Shown here one piece after another: positions 12,919 to 15,389 of a stretch of 15,389 nt of DNA; the stretch's first letter is position 1; every line of letters starts with the position of its first letter. This stretch comes from CAZWZG01 sp964638245. GTDB taxonomy: Bacteria > Pseudomonadota > Alphaproteobacteria > Rhodobacterales > Rhodobacteraceae. The notes below the pieces were generated by a model. It did not search any database, was not told where the DNA came from, and was given only the letters and a program-made list of their open reading frames with translations. The translations under genes were made by a program, and so were the position numbers. The DNA is taken from the NCBI GenBank assembly GCA_964638245.1, contig CAZWZG010000072.1:1-15389 (forward strand), read 5' to 3'.

Positions 12919-13522
12919 GGCCATCTTCAGTCTCGTGACCCAATACGGGGCTATCGTGATCTTTGCGTCCGCGTTCCTGTCCTGCCTCGCGCTCCCTATC
13001 CCGACCTCCATCATGATGCTGACGGGTGGCGCCTTCGTGGCCTCCGGCGATCTGACTCTGTGGACGGTCAGCTTTGCGGCGTTTGCGGGCGCCGTCCTTG
13101 GCGATCAAACCGGATACGTCATCGGTCGCACGGGGGGCAGCGCCTTGGTCGAGCGTCTTGCCCGCTCGCCCGCGCGCGCATCCGTATTGAACCGCGCACG
13201 CTCGGTTGTTGCTCGCCATGGCGGGCTTGGCGTCTTCTTTTCCACATGGGCCGTGGCGCCTCTTGGGCCTTGGGTCAATTTCGTTGCTGGCGCGACCGGC
13301 CTCAGCTGGGTCCGGTTCACAATCGCGGATGTCCTCGGCGAAGCGATCTGGGTGACCGTTTACGTCGGGCTCGGCTTTGTTTTCATGGATCAAGTCGCGT
13401 ATGTCGCGGATGTCATGAGCGACGTGGTTGGCCTGATCGTCGCGCTCGTGGTTGCAGCGGCGGCCGCGATTTGGATCCGCGCGATCCTCAAGGCGAAGAA
13501 GGGTTTGAAGCAGCAGGCGTGA
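12911..13522 (+). CDS. Divergent DedA (SNARE-associated) family membrane protein
   Basis: A 203-residue inner-membrane protein with the DedA layout: re-entrant region LPIPTSIMMLTGGAFVASG (28-46), GDQTGYVIGR (64-73), the central re-entrant stretch TWAVAPLGPWVNFVAGATG (112-130) and C-terminal helices (about 140-157 and 170-192). DedA proteins include undecaprenyl-phosphate and phospholipid translocases. This one appears to lack the two arginines of the usual RFxPxxR stretch (Trp and Gly or nearby residues stand there) and the glutamate of the first re-entrant region, so transport by the described mechanism is doubtful. It begins inside the previous gene. A small hairpin (CCAAGG/CCTTGG, 13530-13551) follows without a U-tract. 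Confidence 0.82.
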   Translation: MTEAIFSLVTQYGAIVIFASAFLSCLALPIPTSIMMLTGGAFVASGDLTLWTVSFAAFAGAVLGDQTGYVIGRTGGSALVERLARSPARASVLNRARSVVARHGGLGVFFSTWAVAPLGPWVNFVAGATGLSWVRFTIADVLGEAIWVTVYVGLGFVFMDQVAYVADVMSDVVGLIVALVVAAAAAIWIRAILKAKKGLKQQA

Positions 13523-13579
13523 AGAAAACCCAAGGGATATGCTAGCCTTGGCGCAAAGACCAGCTGCGGAGCGCCCCCA

Positions 13580-13972
13580 ATGATCGACCACGTCACATTT
13601 GGCATCAGAGATTTCCAACGATCCGTGGACTTTTACGACCGCGCCTTCGCGCCCTTGGGTGTTTCACGGCTTTTCGAAGTGCCTTTGGAGCATACCGGGG
13701 GCGTCAGAATTGCAGGATACGGATCGGACCGGCCGTGGTTCTGGATCGCCGAGGAAAGAGCGACGCGCGGCATGCTCCACATCGCGCTGCAGGCCCCGGA
13801 TCGATCAAGCGTTGATGCGTTCCACGCTACTTCGATCGCGGCTGGCGGGTCCGACAACGGTGCGCCCGGCCTTCGCCCGCACTATCACGCGGACTACTAT
13901 GGGGCCTTTGTGCTGGATCCGGATGGGCACAACATCGAAGCGGTGTGTCACTTGCCGGAGGTATCACAATGA
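13580..13972 (+). CDS. VOC superfamily (glyoxalase/dioxygenase fold) protein
   Basis: A 130-residue single-module vicinal-oxygen-chelate protein. The pattern is MIDHVTFGIRDFQRSVDFYD at the N-terminus and LDPDGHNIEAVCH at the C-terminus, with candidate metal ligands His4, His67 (MLHIAL) and Glu120. The reaction is not predictable from sequence: families of this type include glyoxalases, extradiol dioxygenases and resistance proteins. A GGAG site precedes ATG 13580, and its stop overlaps the start of the methyltransferase gene (ATGA), so the two form a coupled pair. Confidence 0.88.
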   Translation: MIDHVTFGIRDFQRSVDFYDRAFAPLGVSRLFEVPLEHTGGVRIAGYGSDRPWFWIAEERATRGMLHIALQAPDRSSVDAFHATSIAAGGSDNGAPGLRPHYHADYYGAFVLDPDGHNIEAVCHLPEVSQ

Positions 13973-14736
13973 CCCGCGATCACGTCGCCATCAACACCAA
14001 GATCTGGGACGAGGACGCGTCGCATTGGGTGGAGTTTGCGGAGCGGCGGTGGGCGTTGGAAACGCCGGAATGGGGCAACTGGGGCAATCCGGAAGCCGAT
14101 TTGCAGCTTCTGCCAGAAGACATGCAGGGTGTGAACGCCGTCGAGTTGGGGTGTGGAACGGGCTACGTCGCGGGCTGGATGGCGCGGCGCGGGGCACATG
14201 TCACAGCGGTGGATGTGTCGGCAGAGCAATTGGCGACAGCAAGGCGTTTGGCGAAAAAGCATCGCGCCGACATCACGTTCCTTGAAGAAAACGCCGAAGA
14301 AACAAGCCTTGCATCCGGTGCCTTCGATTTCGCGATCTCCGAATACGGTGCTTCGATCTGGTGCCCGCCCGAGTTATGGCTCACCGAAGCCCACCGTCTG
14401 CTACGCAGCGACGGCACACTGGTGTTCCTCGGCAACCACCCGATTTCCCTGATCTGCTCGCCAGAAAACGGAGCGCCTGCTGAGCGCACACTCCACCGAC
14501 CCTATCGCAACATGTGGGGCGCGGACTGGACCGAGGTCGAATTCGAACCGACCGGCATTTGCTTCAACCTGACGTTCGCAGGTTGGATGGATCTCTTCGC
14601 CCGGATCGGCTTTGCGGTGACCCGCTATCAGGAGATCTACGCTCCCGACTGGGCCGAGGGCACGCGGGCTGCCATTCCAGCGGACTGGGCGAAAGAGTAT
14701 CCGATCGAACAGGTCTGGCATTTGCGCAAGACCTGA
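13969..14736 (+). CDS. Class I SAM-dependent methyltransferase
   Basis: A 255-residue Rossmann-fold methyltransferase. Motif I is VELGCGTGYVAGW (58-70), followed by the ribose-binding acidic residue in VTAVDVSAEQL (Asp82), motif II/III around FDFAISEYGASIW and a motif resembling LLRSDGTLVFLG. The N-terminal WDEDASHWVEFAERRWALE and the Trp-rich body are typical of uncharacterised members. ATG 13969 is chosen over an in-frame ATG at 13945 because GGAGGT lies 6 bases before it and because it gives the ATGA overlap with the VOC gene. The substrate is unknown; it ends 12 bases from the converging acetyltransferase gene. Confidence 0.9.
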   Translation: MTRDHVAINTKIWDEDASHWVEFAERRWALETPEWGNWGNPEADLQLLPEDMQGVNAVELGCGTGYVAGWMARRGAHVTAVDVSAEQLATARRLAKKHRADITFLEENAEETSLASGAFDFAISEYGASIWCPPELWLTEAHRLLRSDGTLVFLGNHPISLICSPENGAPAERTLHRPYRNMWGADWTEVEFEPTGICFNLTFAGWMDLFARIGFAVTRYQEIYAPDWAEGTRAAIPADWAKEYPIEQVWHLRKT

Positions 14737-14748
14737 GCGTTGGATCAA

Positions 14749-15039
14749 TCAGGTTGCAAAAACTTCGGCCCAATTGGGGTGCTTGCGTCGCTCCGCATTC
14801 ACGAACGGGCAAAGCGGCATGATCGAGAAGCCTTCTTCGCGCGCATCGGCCACCAAACGCTCGGCCAACTTGCGGCCCGCGCCGGTCCCGCGCAGGCCTT
14901 CGTCGACCGTTGTGTGATCGGCGATGACCAGCGTCGGGCTGGCGATCGAGTACCCAAGCTCCGCCACCCCGTCCGGGGTGGTCATCACGTAGCGGCCCTT
15001 GGACCCATCCACTTCGCGGATGATCGACCCTTCAGACAA
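14749..15039 (-). CDS. YidJ/NATD1-type GNAT N-acetyltransferase, TTG start
   Basis: A 96-residue protein of the small GNAT clade (COG2388-like). It shows GRYVMTTPDGVAELGYSI (15-32), TLVIADHTTVDEGLRGTGAG (36-55, with the acetyl-CoA loop RGTGAG) and SIMPLCPFVNAERRKHPNW (72-90), the ending typical of this clade. The acceptor is unknown. The frame opens further up, to 15135, but those residues lie antisense to sense inside the CoA-transferase gene and do not fit the family; TTG 15039, with GAGG 7 bases before it, gives the normal length and an 8-base overlap with the CoA-transferase stop. Confidence 0.85.
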   Translation of the reverse strand: MSEGSIIREVDGSKGRYVMTTPDGVAELGYSIASPTLVIADHTTVDEGLRGTGAGRKLAERLVADAREEGFSIMPLCPFVNAERRKHPNWAEVFAT

Positions 15040-15389
15040 TTTTGGCCTCGGTCGCGGCGCGCAGGTCGTCTTCGCTGACCTCAGGGGCCAGTTCGACGAT
15101 TTTGAGACCACCTTCAACCACTTCGAGCACGCCAAGATTGGTGATGATCAAATCAACCACACCCTTACCCGTCAAAGGCAGGGTGCATTCCTTGAGCACC
15201 TTTGACGCGCCGTGCTTGTTGGTGTGATCCATGACAACGATCACGCGGCCCACGCCTGCCACAAGGTCCATGGCGCCGCCCATGCCCTTGACCAGCTTGC
15301 CCGGGATCATCCAGTTGGCCAGATCGCCGTTCTCGGCCACTTCCATTGCACCCAGCACGGCTGCCGCGATCTTGCCGCCGCGGATCATG
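15032..15389 (-). CDS. scoB: 3-oxoacid CoA-transferase subunit B, C-terminal part (runs off right edge)
   Basis: Beta subunit of a succinyl-CoA:3-ketoacid (or related 3-oxoadipate) CoA-transferase, which activates acetoacetate-type acids by CoA transfer. About 119 residues of the usual 205-220 are present; the frame is open at the right edge, and the Met near the edge is internal. Recognisable parts are GKLVKGMGGAMDLVAG (about 30-45), VIVVMDHTNKHGASKVLKEC and TLPLTGKGVVDLIITNLGV, close to the ScoB/AtoA consensus. The catalytic Glu segment (near the N-terminus) lies outside. The exact acid cannot be fixed from this piece. Confidence 0.93.
   Translation of the reverse strand, partial: MIRGGKIAAAVLGAMEVAENGDLANWMIPGKLVKGMGGAMDLVAGVGRVIVVMDHTNKHGASKVLKECTLPLTGKGVVDLIITNLGVLEVVEGGLKIVELAPEVSEDDLRAATEAKIV

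Noticed and set aside
13530..13551. CCAAGG-N10-CCTTGG hairpin after the DedA gene as a terminator
   Set aside because: Only a 6-bp stem with a 10-base loop and no following U-tract.
12515..13618. Minus-strand open frame of 367 codons over the DedA pair
   Set aside because: Antisense of a DedA gene with clear membrane helices; the product is a highly charged, featureless sequence typical of shadow frames.
1..15389. CRISPR arrays, insertion sequences, tRNA genes or prophage genes
   Set aside because: No spaced direct repeats, transposase-like proteins, cloverleaf structures or phage proteins were seen on either strand.

Overview
The window reads as a chromosomal segment of a GC-rich alphaproteobacterium, most likely Rhodobacteraceae (roseobacter group). 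The main reasons are the Tad/Flp pilus locus with Flp pilins of the form GAVTVDW...LTAAIVGLG, the gene order flp-cpaB-cpaC-ompA-cpaE-cpaF, and the style of the housekeeping genes. I see no tRNA, rRNA, CRISPR array, insertion sequence or phage gene.

Left part (1-6483, all minus strand): the first half of a Tad (tight adherence) pilus locus. In transcription order it holds two Flp pilin genes whose mature products are identical, a strong intrinsic terminator, a third divergent Flp pilin, cpaB/rcpC, a second terminator, the secretin cpaC/rcpA, an OmpA-type lipoprotein, a third terminator, cpaE/tadZ, and the 5' two thirds of cpaF/tadA, which runs off the left edge. Three internal hairpin-plus-U-tract terminators split the locus into steps, which probably sets pilin >> secretin >> ATPase expression.

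Middle part (6484-12129): after a 354-base divergent intergenic region comes a plus-strand pair, a secreted lytic transglycosylase overlapping a HAD-phosphatase/UbiA-prenyltransferase fusion. Converging on it is a minus-strand operon of overlapping genes: a flippase-like membrane protein (LPG_synthase_TM/UPF0104 type), a DprE1-like FAD oxidase and a DprE2-like short-chain dehydrogenase. The UbiA protein resembles decaprenyl-phosphate 5-phosphoribosyltransferase. With DprE1 and DprE2 it makes a complete predicted route from PRPP and polyprenyl phosphate to polyprenyl-phospho-D-arabinofuranose, the donor used for mycobacterial arabinan. Finding this set in a Gram-negative alphaproteobacterium beside pilin genes is the most interesting thing here. 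The HAD domain may supply the 5'-phosphate removal step, and the membrane protein may export the lipid-sugar. No arabinosyltransferase lies in the window, so the acceptor (pilin, LPS, exopolysaccharide or another) is unknown.

Right part (12130-15389): a divergent regulatory region holding a previously easy-to-miss 38-residue membrane peptide gene and a perfect 16-bp palindrome; then plus-strand pairs (a small membrane protein of unknown function with a divergent DedA-family protein; a VOC/glyoxalase-fold protein with a SAM methyltransferase). The right edge is a minus-strand pair, the 3' part of a 3-oxoacid CoA-transferase beta subunit overlapping a small YidJ/NATD1-type GNAT acetyltransferase.
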